Shown piece after piece: positions 34,701 to 44,206 of a DNA stretch of 64,000 nucleotides. The stretch is taken from contig CAWHIL010000003.1 of assembly GCA_963829505.1 (NCBI GenBank), positions 682,001 through 746,000 on the forward strand. Direction: 5' to 3'. How positions within the stretch are numbered: position 1 is the stretch's first letter; each line of letters starts with the position of its first letter. This DNA is from Roseiarcus sp963829505. Its GTDB lineage: Bacteria; Pseudomonadota; Alphaproteobacteria; Rhizobiales; Beijerinckiaceae. The notes beneath the pieces are model-generated. The model did not search any database, had not been told where the DNA came from, and was given only the letters and a program-made list of their open reading frames with translations. The translations under genes were made by a program, and so were the position numbers.

Positions 34701-37700
34701 GTCAGCGTCTCCGTCAGCTCGCCGACGCGGCCGCCGAAGCTGGCGTTGACGCCGTCGGCGAGGCCGGTCAGCGTCTCGGTCAGCTCGTTGACGCGGTTGT
34801 CGAAGGTCGCGTTGACGCTGCCGGTGAGGCCGGTCAGCGTATCGGTCAGTTCGTTGACGCGGCCGCTGAAGGTCGCGTTGACGCCGTCGGTGAGGCCGGT
34901 CAGCGTATCGGTCAGCTCGTTGACGCGGCCGCTGAAGGCGGCGTTGACGCTGCCGGTGAGGCCGGTCAGCGTATCCGTCAGTTCGTTGACGTGGCCGCTG
35001 AAGGTGGCGTTGACGCTGCTGGTGAGGCCGGTCAGCGTATCGGTCAGTTCGTTGACCCGGCCGCTGAAGGTCGCGTTGACGTTGCCGGTGAGGCCGGTCA
35101 GCGTATCGGTCAGCTCGTTGACGCGGCCGCTGAAGGTGGCGTTGACGCCGTCGGTAAGGCCGGTCAGCGTATCGGTCAGCTCGTTGACGCGGCCGCTGAA
35201 GGTGGCGTTGACGCCGTCGGTAAGGCCCGTCAGCGTCCCGGTCAGCTCGTTGACGCGGCCGCTGAACCTGGCGTCGACGTCGTCGGCGAGGCCGTTGAGC
35301 GTCTCCGACAGCGCGGTCACGCGCCTCTCGAGCGTCGCGCCGATCTCGGCCGACTTGGCGTCGAGACCCTGGACGAGCTCGCGGCCGCCTTCGCTGAGCG
35401 CCCGGGCGGTTTCGAGCGTGTTGCGGGCGAGCGTCTCGGAGACGGCCCGGCCGCGCTGCTGAAGCCCGTCGTCGATGCGGGCAAGGAGCCCTTCCATCAC
35501 GCCGGAGACGTCTTTGAGCTTCGCCGAAGTGCGCTCGTCGAGCGCCTCGATGCGCTGGTCGAACAGCGCCGCGGCCTCCTCGTTGCGCCGCCCGAGCCGC
35601 TCGTCGAGCGCCCCGCCGCGGGTGACGAGCGTCTCCTCGATGGCGGCGAGTTTGGCGGCCGTGCGCTCGTCGAGCGCCTGAACGTGCGAGTCGAGCAGGG
35701 CGGCCGTCTCGTCGTTGCGCCGCCCGAGCCGTTCGTCGAGCGCCCCGCCGCGCGTGACCAGCGTCTCTTCGATCGCGGCGAAGTCTTGCGGCCGTGCTCT
35801 CGTCGAGCGCCTTGACGTGCGTGTCGAGCAGCGCCGCGGTTTCTTCGTTGCGGCGGCCGAGCCGCTCGTCGAGCGCCCCGCCGCGCGAATCGAGCGTCTC
35901 CTCGATTGTGGCTAGTCTGGCCGTCGCCCGCTCGTCGAGGTTCTGCAGGCGCTGGTCGAACAGCGCCGCGGCCTCGTCGTTCAGCCGTCCGAGCCGCTCG
36001 TCGAGCGAGCCGCCGCGGGTGACCAGCGTCTCCTCGATGGCGGCGAGCTTGGCGGCGAGATCGTCGGACAGCGCGTCCGACCGTTCGGCGAACCGGGCGG
36101 CGACCTCGCGACCGCGTCCGTCGATCGCGCCCTCGAAGCGCGACAGGCCGTCGCCGAGCGATTGCTCGACCCGGCGCGAGTGCGACGACAGCGCTTCGTC
36201 GACGGAGTTGAAGAGCGCGGTCGAGACCGTCTCGAATTGTCCGAGCCGGTGGGCGGATCGCGCCGAGAGATCCTCGAGGTGGCCGCCGAAGCGACGGTCG
36301 AAGTCTTCGCGGGAGGAGCGCATCACGGTGTCGATCGAATCGATGTGGCCCGCGATCTGCGAATTCAGCTCGTTCGAGTGGGCGGCGATGCGGTTGACGA
36401 CGCTGTGGCCGTTCTCGCCGACCAGATTGTCGAGCGCCTCGAGATACTCCTGCATGCGTCCGGTCTGCCCGGAAAGGGCCCCGACGAGATCGCCGCCGCG
36501 ATCGCCGATGATCGAATCGAACGCGGCGACCTGGGCCGCGATCGCGTCGTGGACGCCGCCCGCGCCGAGCGCGACGGTCGCTGCGGCTTCGCTGGCGAGC
36601 GAGACGAAACGCTGGCTGATCCCGGCGGCTTCGGAATCGAAGCGCGAGAGCGTCGCCGCAGCCGTCGTCTCGATCTGGGCCTGGGTCGCCGCGCCCTGCA
36701 CGGCGAGCGCGCCGACCATCCGCTCGGTCGTCGTGTCGACGAGGGCCTCGACCGCCGCGTTCTGGGTGTCGATGGATGCGCGCAACTGCGCTTCGCGGGC
36801 GTCGAAGCGCTCGGACCAGCGCTCGGCCGCGGCGTCGAGCGCCGAGGACGCGTCCTCCGCGCGATCCTGGAGGAGGGAGGCGAAGCGGTGGCTCGACCCG
36901 TCGAGACGGTCGCCGAGCGCCTCGCTCCGCTCGATCAGCGTCTCATGCCGCTCGGAGACCGCGTTCAGCCGCCCGAGAAGATCGTCGCCGCGGACGATCA
37001 CGGTGTCGCTCAGCCGCGCCTGGGTGTCGTCGGCGCGGTCGATCAGCGCCTGGGCGCGCTCGCCGAAATCGCGGGCGAAGACCGCGCTCGCCTCGATCAG
37101 GCGCTCCGCGGAGGCTTCGCTCTGCGCCCGGATGGCGCCGACCGTCTCGAGGCCGCTCGATTCGAGCCGCGCGACGAGCTGGTCGACGTGGACGCCGACG
37201 GACGATTGCGCTCGGCCGGCAGCCTCCGCGAGCCGCCCGGCGACGCCGTCGGACTGGGCGCGAATGGCCTCGAGGACCTGGTCGTTGGCCGCGTTGATGC
37301 GGCCGACGACGTCGTCGGCCTGCGCCGCGAAGGCGCCGGAGACGCCTAGCGAGGATTCCATCATCTGCGTCGCAAGCTCGCTCTGGCGATCCTGGACCGC
37401 CTCGATCGCCTGCGCCGTGCTCGATGCGATGCGCTCGACGAGCTCGTCGGCATGGGCGCCGATCGCCGCGCGCGCTTCGCCGGCGGCGTCCGTCAGACGC
37501 TGGGTCACGCCGCCGCCGTGGGCGCGAATGGCCTCGACGGCGTCGCTTGCGCCGGCCCGGAGCGCCCCGGCGATTTCGTCGAAGCGCGCGACGAGATCGT
37601 CGGATGCCGCCGCCGAGGTTTCGGCGAGCCGCCTCGCCGTCAGGTCGCCCTGGCTCTGAATGGCGTCGGTCGTGCGCGCGCTCGATTCCGCGATGCGCCC

Positions 37701-39035
37701 GACGATGTCGTCGGCGACGCCGGCGAAGGCGTCGCGCGCCCGCCCCGACGTCTCCTCGATGCGCGAGGCCGTACGCTCGCCATGCGCGCCGATGGCGTCG
37801 ACCATCACGGACTGGGACGCGTTGATGCGCTCGATGAGATCGGCGCTGCGCGAATCCATGCCGGAGAGCAGGAAGTCGCCGACGGCCTTCACCTGGTCGT
37901 CGATGTCCGAGACGCGGTTGACGATGTCGTTGGCGGTCCGCCGGCCGGTGTCGGCGAGACGGTCGGCGAGCGTGTCGCCGACGCCAGAAATCGAATTCGA
38001 GATCTGGGCGCCTTCGGCGGCGATCCGCTCGATGGCCGCCGAACCGGCGCGATCCATCGAGATCGCGATGCCTTCCGACGTGGCGCCAAGCGCGGCGGCG
38101 AGACGCTGCCCGGCGTCATTGAGCTTGCCCGTCAGGCGCTCGCCGGCGGAATCGAGGTCGCCCGAAATGCCGCCGTGGGCGTTGGAGATCGCGTCGCGCA
38201 CGCGCGCGCCGCTCGCCACGATCGCCTCGCGCTGGTCGGCCATCTCGGCGATCAGCGAACGGATCTTGCGCTCGTTGTCCGAGTAGGAGCGCTCGAGCGT
38301 CGTCACCTCGGCCTTGACCCGGGTCTCGAGTTCGGCGGCGCGCGCCAGCGCCCGCTCGACCCCGTCGCCCATCGACGTCAGTTCGCGGCGGATCGCCTGC
38401 GACAGCGTCGCGACCTGATCGCCGGCGACCGTCTCGGGCTCGACCAGCCGGACTGCGACCTCCGAGATCGCCCGCGCCGACTGGCGCAATTCGCGCATCC
38501 GGCGGGCGAGCGTGGCGAAAGCGAAGATGAAGAGGATGGGGCCGAGCGTCGCCAGCAGGAAGAGGGGGGTCTCGGGGCGGAAAGCGACATCCTCGAGGCG
38601 CGTGGAGGCGATCGCCGGCCAGAGCCGGCCGTAGGCGTAAAGACCGCAGACCGCGATCCAGACGATCGAGGCGAGGACCGCAACGACGAATGGCGTCCGG
38701 CCCGACTGGGGCGCATTCAGGGTGTGGAGGATCAAGCCGACCGTTTCGCGGTCGTCGTTGGCGGGGGCGGTCGGGGCGATCGGCGGCCGCGCCTCGGCGT
38801 CGGCGGGCTGCGCGGAGCCGGGCCGGAGCAGCGGCGCCGTCTCGGAGGCGGGCGCGGTCGGCTTGAGGATCGGGGAGGAGGCCTTCGTCTTCGCGGGGTC
38901 GGGGGCCTGAACGCGCGGCGCGGCCTCCGGGGCGGGCTTGGCGTGAGCAGCGTCGTCGTCCGTCAGGTTGAGGGCGCTCTCGATCGCCGACATCGCCGCC
39001 GAAACCGGGTCCGTCGCCGGGTTCTGTTTTGCCAT
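31763..39035 (-). CDS. Giant membrane-anchored apolipoprotein-like coiled-coil protein (GPR/RgsE type), three apparent frameshifts
   Basis: About 2423 residues once three one-base shifts are allowed: extra base at 35780-35785, extra base near 32940-32955, missing base near 32314-32325. The corrected length is an exact codon multiple. Start ATG at 39035 (MAKQNPATDP). A disordered N-terminus is followed by two membrane helices (about 114-136 and 156-177), then ~2000 residues of amphipathic helix, including four 44-residue units (about 35523-36051) and ten exact 22-residue units (34664-35323), and a conserved C-terminal domain (SGFSRRLYTEAGQQAFEEIQ). This architecture matches the Growth Pole Ring protein of Agrobacterium (RgsE in Sinorhizobium), which forms the ring at the growing pole. 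Homology is judged from architecture, not alignment. Confidence 0.75.
34664..35323 (-). repeat. Ten tandem 66-bp (22-codon) repeats inside the GPR-like gene
   Basis: Ten units of exactly 66 bases encode variants of RVNELTDTLTGLTDGVNATF plus two residues. The inner units are nearly identical in DNA sequence, implying recent duplication or gene conversion; the outer units have diverged. Twenty-two-residue periodicity is that of apolipoprotein A-type amphipathic helices. Confidence 0.9.
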
Positions 39036-39210
39036 GTGCATCCTCGTTCGCAGAAGTCGGCTAGGGCCCAGCCGACCGACGCGCCAATACATTTCCCCCG
39101 ACTCACGAGCCTAAATGAAGCCGGGAGAAAAGCACGCATTAACCACGTCGCAGTCTAACGCCGGAGACCCATGAAGGAAACCGCGGCCAATTGCTATCCT
39201 TCAAACATCA

Positions 39211-39225
39211 TTAATTGTAAATTTA
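39211..39225. promoter_or_regulatory. CtrA-like site upstream of the Hpt gene
   Basis: TTAA-N7-TTTA differs by one base from the CtrA consensus TTAA-N7-TTAA. It lies in the AT-rich divergent gap between the GPR-like gene and the Hpt-domain gene, where a cell-cycle regulator would make sense. A single near-match in AT-rich DNA is weak evidence. Confidence 0.3.
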
Positions 39226-39313
39226 CCATGTTCTATCAATGTTTTCGGGGGAAAGAGGGGGCCGGCGCGGGCGCTTTCGCGCCGCCTCGCGAGCAAGCGG
39301 ATCCTTTCATCGG

Positions 39314-39730
39314 ATGGGCAAGGCGGACGAGATTCATGACGGCGTCGCGGGCGCGCGCCGAGGCCTCGCCGCCGAACCGGCTCTCGACCTCGGACGGCTG
39401 CTCAGACACTGCATGAACGACCGTGATCTCGCGGCCGAGCTTCTGAGTGCGTTCCGCGACCAGTCGCTGGCGCTCGTGCGGCGGCTTTGCGAAGGCGCCG
39501 GCGCGGGTGCGGAACTCAAGGGCGATCTCGCGCACCGGCTCAAGGGATCGGCGCTCGCGGTCGGGGCGGGCGCGGTCGCTCGGGCCGCGGAGGCCGTCGA
39601 GCGGGCCGGCCGGCGCGGGTCTCGGCGCCCGGCCAGCGCCGCCGAAATGTCCCGGGCGATCGTGGAGCTGGCCGCGGCGGTGGCCGCGGCGGCGGCGGAA
39701 ATCGATCGCCTCGGCGATATAAGGTCCTGA
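39314..39730 (+). CDS. Hpt (histidine phosphotransfer) domain protein
   Basis: 138 residues. A four-helix Hpt domain is indicated by LDLGRLLRHCMNDRDLAAELLSAF, the phospho-His site LAHRLKGSALAVGA and a C-terminal helical AEMSRAIVELAAAV segment. Such proteins relay phosphate between hybrid kinases and response regulators. It is divergent from the GPR-like polar gene, and cckA, a phosphorelay kinase, lies 13 kb away; a shared pathway is not shown. Start at 39314 is the first in-frame ATG that keeps the domain; the frame is open upstream. Confidence 0.75.
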   Translation: MGKADEIHDGVAGARRGLAAEPALDLGRLLRHCMNDRDLAAELLSAFRDQSLALVRRLCEGAGAGAELKGDLAHRLKGSALAVGAGAVARAAEAVERAGRRGSRRPASAAEMSRAIVELAAAVAAAAAEIDRLGDIRS

Positions 39731-39928
39731 TCGGCCTCACGGGGAAGCGACCCCGCGCTGGTCGCTGCGAGGCGGCCCGCGTCGGGCAGGGGCCTCGGTC
39801 CGATCGGCGCCCTTCCGGTCGGCGCCTCATTGCTCTATGAAGGCGCGCGCAAGCGTCCGGCCGCCCGTCGATGCGGGCGGAACGCGGGCCATTGCAGGCG
39901 ATCGATTCGAGAGACTTCCAGAACTTCC

Positions 39929-40249
39929 ATGACAAAACTGACTTTCATCGACGCCAAGGGCGAAGCGCGCATTGTCGAGGCCCAGCCGGGCTCGACCGTG
40001 ATGGAGACGGCGCTGCGCAACTCGATTCCGGGGATCGAGGCGGAATGCGGCGGCGCCTGCGCCTGCGCCACCTGCCACGTCTACGTCGCCGACGAATGGA
40101 CGGAGAAGGTCGGCCCCCCCTCGCAGATGGAGGAGGACATGCTCGACTTCGCCTTCGAGGTCAGGCCGACGTCGCGCCTCTCGTGCCAGATCAAGGTGAG
40201 CGACGCGCTCGACGGCCTCGTCGTGACGACGCCGGCGAAACAGGGTTGA
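39929..40249 (+). CDS. [2Fe-2S] ferredoxin, adrenodoxin type
   Basis: 106 residues. Cluster ligands are in CGGACACATCHVYV (C-x5-C-x2-C) with the fourth Cys in SRLSCQIKV, the adrenodoxin/putidaredoxin arrangement. MTKLTFIDAKGE is the usual start. It would be a small soluble electron carrier. The ferredoxin reductase gene starts 6 bases after its stop, so the two form an electron-transfer pair, possibly serving P450 or biosynthetic oxygenases. Confidence 0.93.
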   Translation: MTKLTFIDAKGEARIVEAQPGSTVMETALRNSIPGIEAECGGACACATCHVYVADEWTEKVGPPSQMEEDMLDFAFEVRPTSRLSCQIKVSDALDGLVVTTPAKQG

Positions 40250-40254
40250 ACGCC

Positions 40255-41292
40255 ATGACCGAGATCGTCTCCACCGACGTCGCCATCATCGGCGCCGGGC
40301 CGGTCGGGCTCTTTGCCGTGTTCGAGCTCGGGCTCCTCGACATGAAATGCGCCCTCATCGACATCCTGCCGAAGCCGGGCGGTCAGTGCGCCGAGCTCTA
40401 CCCGGAGAAGCCGATCTACGACATACCGGGCTTTCCGATCGTCAACGGCCAGGAGCTGGTCGACAATTTGATGAAGCAGATCCATCCGTTCGAGCCGAAA
40501 TTCCACCTCGGCGAGATGGTCGAAAAGCTCGAGACCCTCGGAACCCCGGAGCGGCCGCTGTTCCGCGTCACGACCGACGCTGGCGTGACGGTCGAGGCCA
40601 AGGTCGTCCTGATTGCGGCCGGCGGCGGATCGTTCATGCCGAAGAAGCCGCCGATCCCCGGGCTCGACGCCTACGAGGCGACCAGCGTCTTCTATTCGGT
40701 CCGCAAGATGGAGCATTTCCGCGACCGTCGCGTCGTGATCGTCGGGGGCGGCGATTCGGCGCTCGACTGGGCGCTGAACCTTCACCCGATCGCCAAGCGC
40801 ATCACGCTCGTCCACCGCCGCAACGCCTTCCGCGCCGCGCCCCATTCGGTGAACGCCATGCAGGCGCTGGTCCAGAGCGCCGAGATGGATTTCGTGCTGG
40901 GCCAGGTCACAGGCGTGAAGGGCGAGGGGGGACGGCTCTCGGCCCTCGTCGTCCGCAAGGAGGACGGCGAGACGACCGATTTCGCCTGCGACGCCATGCT
41001 GCCGTTCTTCGGGCTGACCATGAAGCTCGGTCCGATCGCCGGCTGGGGGCTGAACCTGCACGAGAATCTCGTGCCGGTCGACACCGAGAAGTTCGAGACC
41101 TCGACGCCGGGCGTGTTCGCCGTCGGGGACATCAACACCTATCCGGGCAAGCTGAAGCTGATCCTCTGCGGCTTCCACGAGGCGGCGCTGGCGGCGCAGA
41201 AGGCGCATCACTACGTCTTCCCCGACAAGAAGCTCGTCTTCCAGTACACGACCTCGTCGACCAACCTGCAGCGGAAGCTCGGGGTGAGCTGA
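40255..41292 (+). CDS. Ferredoxin-NADP+ reductase, thioredoxin-reductase-like type
   Basis: 345 residues with FAD site GAGPVGLFA, GGQCAELYPEKPIYDIPGFP, NADP site VGGGDSALDWA, RRNAFRAAPHS, and the C-terminal FAVGDINTYPGKLKLILCGFHEAA. There is no CxxC redox pair, which separates it from thioredoxin reductase and fits the TrxR-like FNRs of Rhodopseudomonas and Bacillus. It moves electrons between NADPH and the adjacent ferredoxin. Confidence 0.93.
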   Translation: MTEIVSTDVAIIGAGPVGLFAVFELGLLDMKCALIDILPKPGGQCAELYPEKPIYDIPGFPIVNGQELVDNLMKQIHPFEPKFHLGEMVEKLETLGTPERPLFRVTTDAGVTVEAKVVLIAAGGGSFMPKKPPIPGLDAYEATSVFYSVRKMEHFRDRRVVIVGGGDSALDWALNLHPIAKRITLVHRRNAFRAAPHSVNAMQALVQSAEMDFVLGQVTGVKGEGGRLSALVVRKEDGETTDFACDAMLPFFGLTMKLGPIAGWGLNLHENLVPVDTEKFETSTPGVFAVGDINTYPGKLKLILCGFHEAALAAQKAHHYVFPDKKLVFQYTTSSTNLQRKLGVS

Positions 41293-41486
41293 GCCAATTG
41301 AGCAGTTCGGATTGGCCGCGTACGCGCGTCACCGATAACCGCGGTAATTCAGTCTATTAGGAGACGATGCTGCGGTTATAGGTCAGCCGGCTCGTCGGGG
41401 TGGCCCTTGGTTCGCGCCGTCGCGTCGCTTCGGCGGCGCCTGTACTTTTGCGGAATTTTTTCGAAACTTCGACGGATGGCGGGGGC

Positions 41487-41711
41487 ATGGTCATTCTCAG
41501 AGTCCGCCGCTTCGGCAACGCGCTCGGCGTCGTCTTACCGACAGAGGTCGTCGCGCGGCTGAACACCCAGGACGGCCGCCTGCTTTGTCTGACCGAAACC
41601 CCCGACGGCTATCGACTTGTGGCGTACGACCCCGACTTCGAGTCCAGGATGGCGAAGGCCGAGGAGATCATGCGTCGCTATCCCGACACCCTGCACGTTC
41701 TGGCTCGGTGA
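41487..41711 (+). CDS. AbrB/MazE-like antitoxin
   Basis: 74 residues from the ATG at 41487: VILRVRRFGNALGVVLPTEVVARL is a SpoVT-AbrB swapped-hairpin DNA-binding domain, followed by an acidic tail that normally binds a toxin. No intact toxin (Doc, PIN or MazF) follows; 41712-41833 holds no recognisable gene. It appears to be an orphan. Confidence 0.75.
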   Translation: MVILRVRRFGNALGVVLPTEVVARLNTQDGRLLCLTETPDGYRLVAYDPDFESRMAKAEEIMRRYPDTLHVLAR

Positions 41712-41833
41712 GACAGGAGATCATCGGGCGCGAGGCGCCCGGCCGAGAGAATCGACTCCGGAACGCGAGGCGCTCTACGCCCTGCGGGCGGCGCCGGAAT
41801 GCGCCGTTCTGCGGCCCGTGTTAGGATGCCGGC

Positions 41834-42421
41834 ATGAGCCTCGCGGTTCCGGAACCCATGAGCCTTGCCGAATTTCTCGAGTGGGAGGGACGGCAGCCCC
41901 TGCGCTACGAGTTCGACGGGATCGGCCCGATCGCGATGACCGGCGGGACTCGCGCCCACGCTCGCATCCAGCGCAATCTGGCTTTCGCCCTGACCGGCCG
42001 CCTTCGCGGGAGCCGATGCGAGTTTCTTGGCAGCGACCTGAAGTTTCAGGTCGCCGAGGGGCACGTCCGATATCCCGACGGGATGATCGTATGCTCTCCG
42101 GGGGAGCGGAATGCGACCGTCGTCCGTGACCCCGTCGTCGTTTTCGAGGTGCTCAGTCCAAGCACCGCAGGCGACGACAGGATCGTCAAGGCCCGCGAAT
42201 ACCAGGCGACTCCATCCGTGTTGCGCTACGTCATGCTGGAGCAGGACCGGATCAGCGCTCTTGTCTTCATCAGGTCCGAAGACCGATGGACGCATGAAAT
42301 TCTGATCGCAAACTCCGTCCTCGCTTTGCCTGAGGTCGGCATCGAAGTGCCGCTTGCCGAGCTTTACGAGGAGCTTGGATCGGAACCGTCGTCAGAGGAA
42401 CTCCCGGAGCCGGAAGTGTGA
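41834..42421 (+). CDS. Uma2 family protein (DUF820, putative endonuclease fold)
   Basis: 195 residues of the Uma2 family: MSLAEFLEWEGRQPLRYEF, AHARIQRNLAFAL, YPDGMIVCSP, DPVVVFEVLSPSTAGDDRIVKAREYQ, YVMLEQD. The PD-(D/E)xK core is present (Asp in YPDGMIV, Glu in FEVLS, Lys in VKAREY). Uma2 proteins are abundant in cyanobacteria and some proteobacteria; their biological role is unclear. It follows an AbrB-like antitoxin gene. Confidence 0.85.
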   Translation: MSLAVPEPMSLAEFLEWEGRQPLRYEFDGIGPIAMTGGTRAHARIQRNLAFALTGRLRGSRCEFLGSDLKFQVAEGHVRYPDGMIVCSPGERNATVVRDPVVVFEVLSPSTAGDDRIVKAREYQATPSVLRYVMLEQDRISALVFIRSEDRWTHEILIANSVLALPEVGIEVPLAELYEELGSEPSSEELPEPEV

Positions 42422-42443
42422 AGGCGGCCCCGGCGCCTGGCGA

Positions 42444-43013
42444 TCACACGATCGGCCCGACGAGCGCGGCGACGACGATGGCGAGGATGATCGCCGAAAC
42501 CACGACGGCGAGCGCGTAGGGGCCCGTCTTGTCCGCGGGCGGCTTCATCAGGACCGGCAGGCCGAGCCAGAAGACATAAGCCCCGTAGACGACGGCGACG
42601 AGCCGCAGGAACCCGAGCCCCGGAACAAGCGCGAAGACGCCCGCGAGCCAGGCCGGCGTCATCGAATAGACCGCGAGCTTCATCGCGCCCTCGCGGTTCT
42701 TCGCCGCAGAGAAGGTCGGCGCGAGGCCGTCGATCACGGCCGCCATCACGTAGAGCGCGGCGAAGGTGACGAGATAGCGCGCCACCGCGCCGAAGAGGGC
42801 GCCGAAAAAGCCGGTGTGGCCGAGATGGTGAAGGTGGTGGCCGGACCAGTGAAATAAGGCGCGGCGGAGGAATTCGCAGATCGGCGGGATCGCCGCCAGG
42901 ATGGCGGCGTAGCTCGCAAACAGATAGCCCATGTCGCCGGATTCGGGCTCGATCCTGCGCCATTCGGCGGCGGGCGACAGGATCATGGCCTTTGCGCGTT
43001 CGACGATGTCCAT
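42444..43013 (-). CDS. Yip1 family membrane protein
   Basis: 189 residues with about five hydrophobic segments and the Yip1-domain layout: MDIVERAKAMILSPAAEWRRIE at the cytoplasmic start, then membrane helices from YLFASYAAILAAI onward. Bacterial Yip1 proteins are of unknown function. It is convergent with the Uma2 gene. ATG at 43013. Confidence 0.8.
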   Translation of the reverse strand: MDIVERAKAMILSPAAEWRRIEPESGDMGYLFASYAAILAAIPPICEFLRRALFHWSGHHLHHLGHTGFFGALFGAVARYLVTFAALYVMAAVIDGLAPTFSAAKNREGAMKLAVYSMTPAWLAGVFALVPGLGFLRLVAVVYGAYVFWLGLPVLMKPPADKTGPYALAVVVSAIILAIVVAALVGPIV

Positions 43014-43149
43014 GAGCGGCCCCTGTCATCTGCCATCGGAGACTATTCGCAAAGCCGATCAGCCTAGGACTGCCTTCTCTTAGTTTCACCCCCGGCCGGC
43101 GCCAAGCGCGCTGTTGGGTGAAACAAACGCCGGGGCGAACCGTATACCC

Positions 43150-43275
43150 CTGTAATTCCTTCTCCCCGCACTGTGGGGAGAAGGTTAGGATGAGGGGCGT
43201 GGCGATGAGCCTCGGCGGCCAGTCCCCTCGCCCCTCACCCTAGCCCTCTCCCCACTGTCGCGGAGAGAGGGGACT
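43150..43275. repeat. Inverted palindromic repeat upstream of msrQ-like gene
   Basis: CCTTCTCCCCGCACTGTGGGGAGAAGG followed by TTAGGATGAGGGGCG faces CCCCTCACCCTAGCCCTCTCCCCACTG with GGAGAGAGGGG. It fills most of the 287-base gap between the divergent Yip1 and MsrQ-like genes. Same general family as the other C/T-rich palindromes in the window. Confidence 0.6.
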
Positions 43276-43300
43276 TTGTACGGCGGTCCGGGAAATTCGC

Positions 43301-44173
43301 ATGGTTCACCTGAAAGCGCCCTGGAACGAACGCAACGGCAAGTTCTCGCCGCTGAAGGCAATCGTGTTCGCCGGCCTCTTCCTGCCTGCGGCGTGGATCG
43401 TCTATCTGGCCGCGACCGGCGCGCTCGAGCCGAAGGTCGTCACCGAGATGATCCACCGGATGGGCCTGTGGGCGATCCGGTTTCTGCTTCTGTCGCTGCT
43501 CGTGACCCCGCTGATCCGCTCGGCGCGCTATCCGAAATTCGTCGCCATCCGCCGCATGGTCGGGGTCGCCGCCTTCGCCTACGCGACCGGCCATCTCTGC
43601 CTCTACGTGGTCGACCAGCACTTCAATCTCGCGCATGTGGCGAGCGAGATCGCCCTGCGCTTCTATCTGACGATCGGCTTCGTCGCGTGGCTCGGGCTCG
43701 CGGCGCTGGCGGCGACCTCGACCGACGCGATGATCCGGCGGCTCGGGCCGAAATGGCGGACGCTGCATTCGCTCGTCTATGGGATCGGCGTGCTGGCGCT
43801 CCTGCATTTCATGATCCAGGCGAAGGCCGACGTGACGGAGCCGGTGATCATGACCGGCCTCTTCCTCGCGCTGATGCTATTCCGCGTCGCCCTGAAACGG
43901 GGTGCGCCGGTCTGGGGCGCGGCGCTGATCGGCGCCGTCGTCGCGCCGCCGGCAACCGCGCTGATCGAGGCCGGATGGTACGCGCTCGTGCGCCACATCC
44001 CGTTCCGGGAAGTCATCGAGGCCAATTGGGACTGGGACATGGCCTTCCGTCCCTCGGCCTACGTGCTCGCGGGCGCCGCTGCGCTGCTCGCCGTCGCGAT
44101 CCTGCGCCGGGCGCCGGAGGTGAGGCGCGCTTCCGCCCCGGCGCCGCGCCCGGCGTCGTCGGCGGCGCGGTGA
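43301..44173 (+). CDS. MsrQ/YedZ-like haem-binding membrane protein
   Basis: 290 residues with a ferric-reductase-like six-helix domain. MGLWAIRFLLLSLLVTPL, RRMVGVAAFAYATGHLCLYV, WRTLHSLVYGIGVLALLHFM show the b-haem His residues and MsrQ sequence pattern. MsrQ passes electrons from the quinone pool to the periplasmic methionine-sulfoxide reductase MsrP. No msrP gene is adjacent. The Ala/Pro-rich C-terminal ~80 residues are longer than in E. coli YedZ. Confidence 0.82.
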   Translation: MVHLKAPWNERNGKFSPLKAIVFAGLFLPAAWIVYLAATGALEPKVVTEMIHRMGLWAIRFLLLSLLVTPLIRSARYPKFVAIRRMVGVAAFAYATGHLCLYVVDQHFNLAHVASEIALRFYLTIGFVAWLGLAALAATSTDAMIRRLGPKWRTLHSLVYGIGVLALLHFMIQAKADVTEPVIMTGLFLALMLFRVALKRGAPVWGAALIGAVVAPPATALIEAGWYALVRHIPFREVIEANWDWDMAFRPSAYVLAGAAALLAVAILRRAPEVRRASAPAPRPASSAAR

Positions 44174-44206
44174 CGGCGCCCGCAAGTCTATCGGGACGTC
44201 TCAGCC

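Noticed and set aside
34664..35323. CRISPR-like tandem repeats
   Set aside because: Units are contiguous 66-bp coding repeats without unique spacers and are in frame with the coiled-coil protein.
33962..37659. Two long plus-strand frames (617 and 621 codons) opposite the GPR-like gene
   Set aside because: Their repeats only mirror the 66-bp units of the real gene; no membrane, domain or start signal support.
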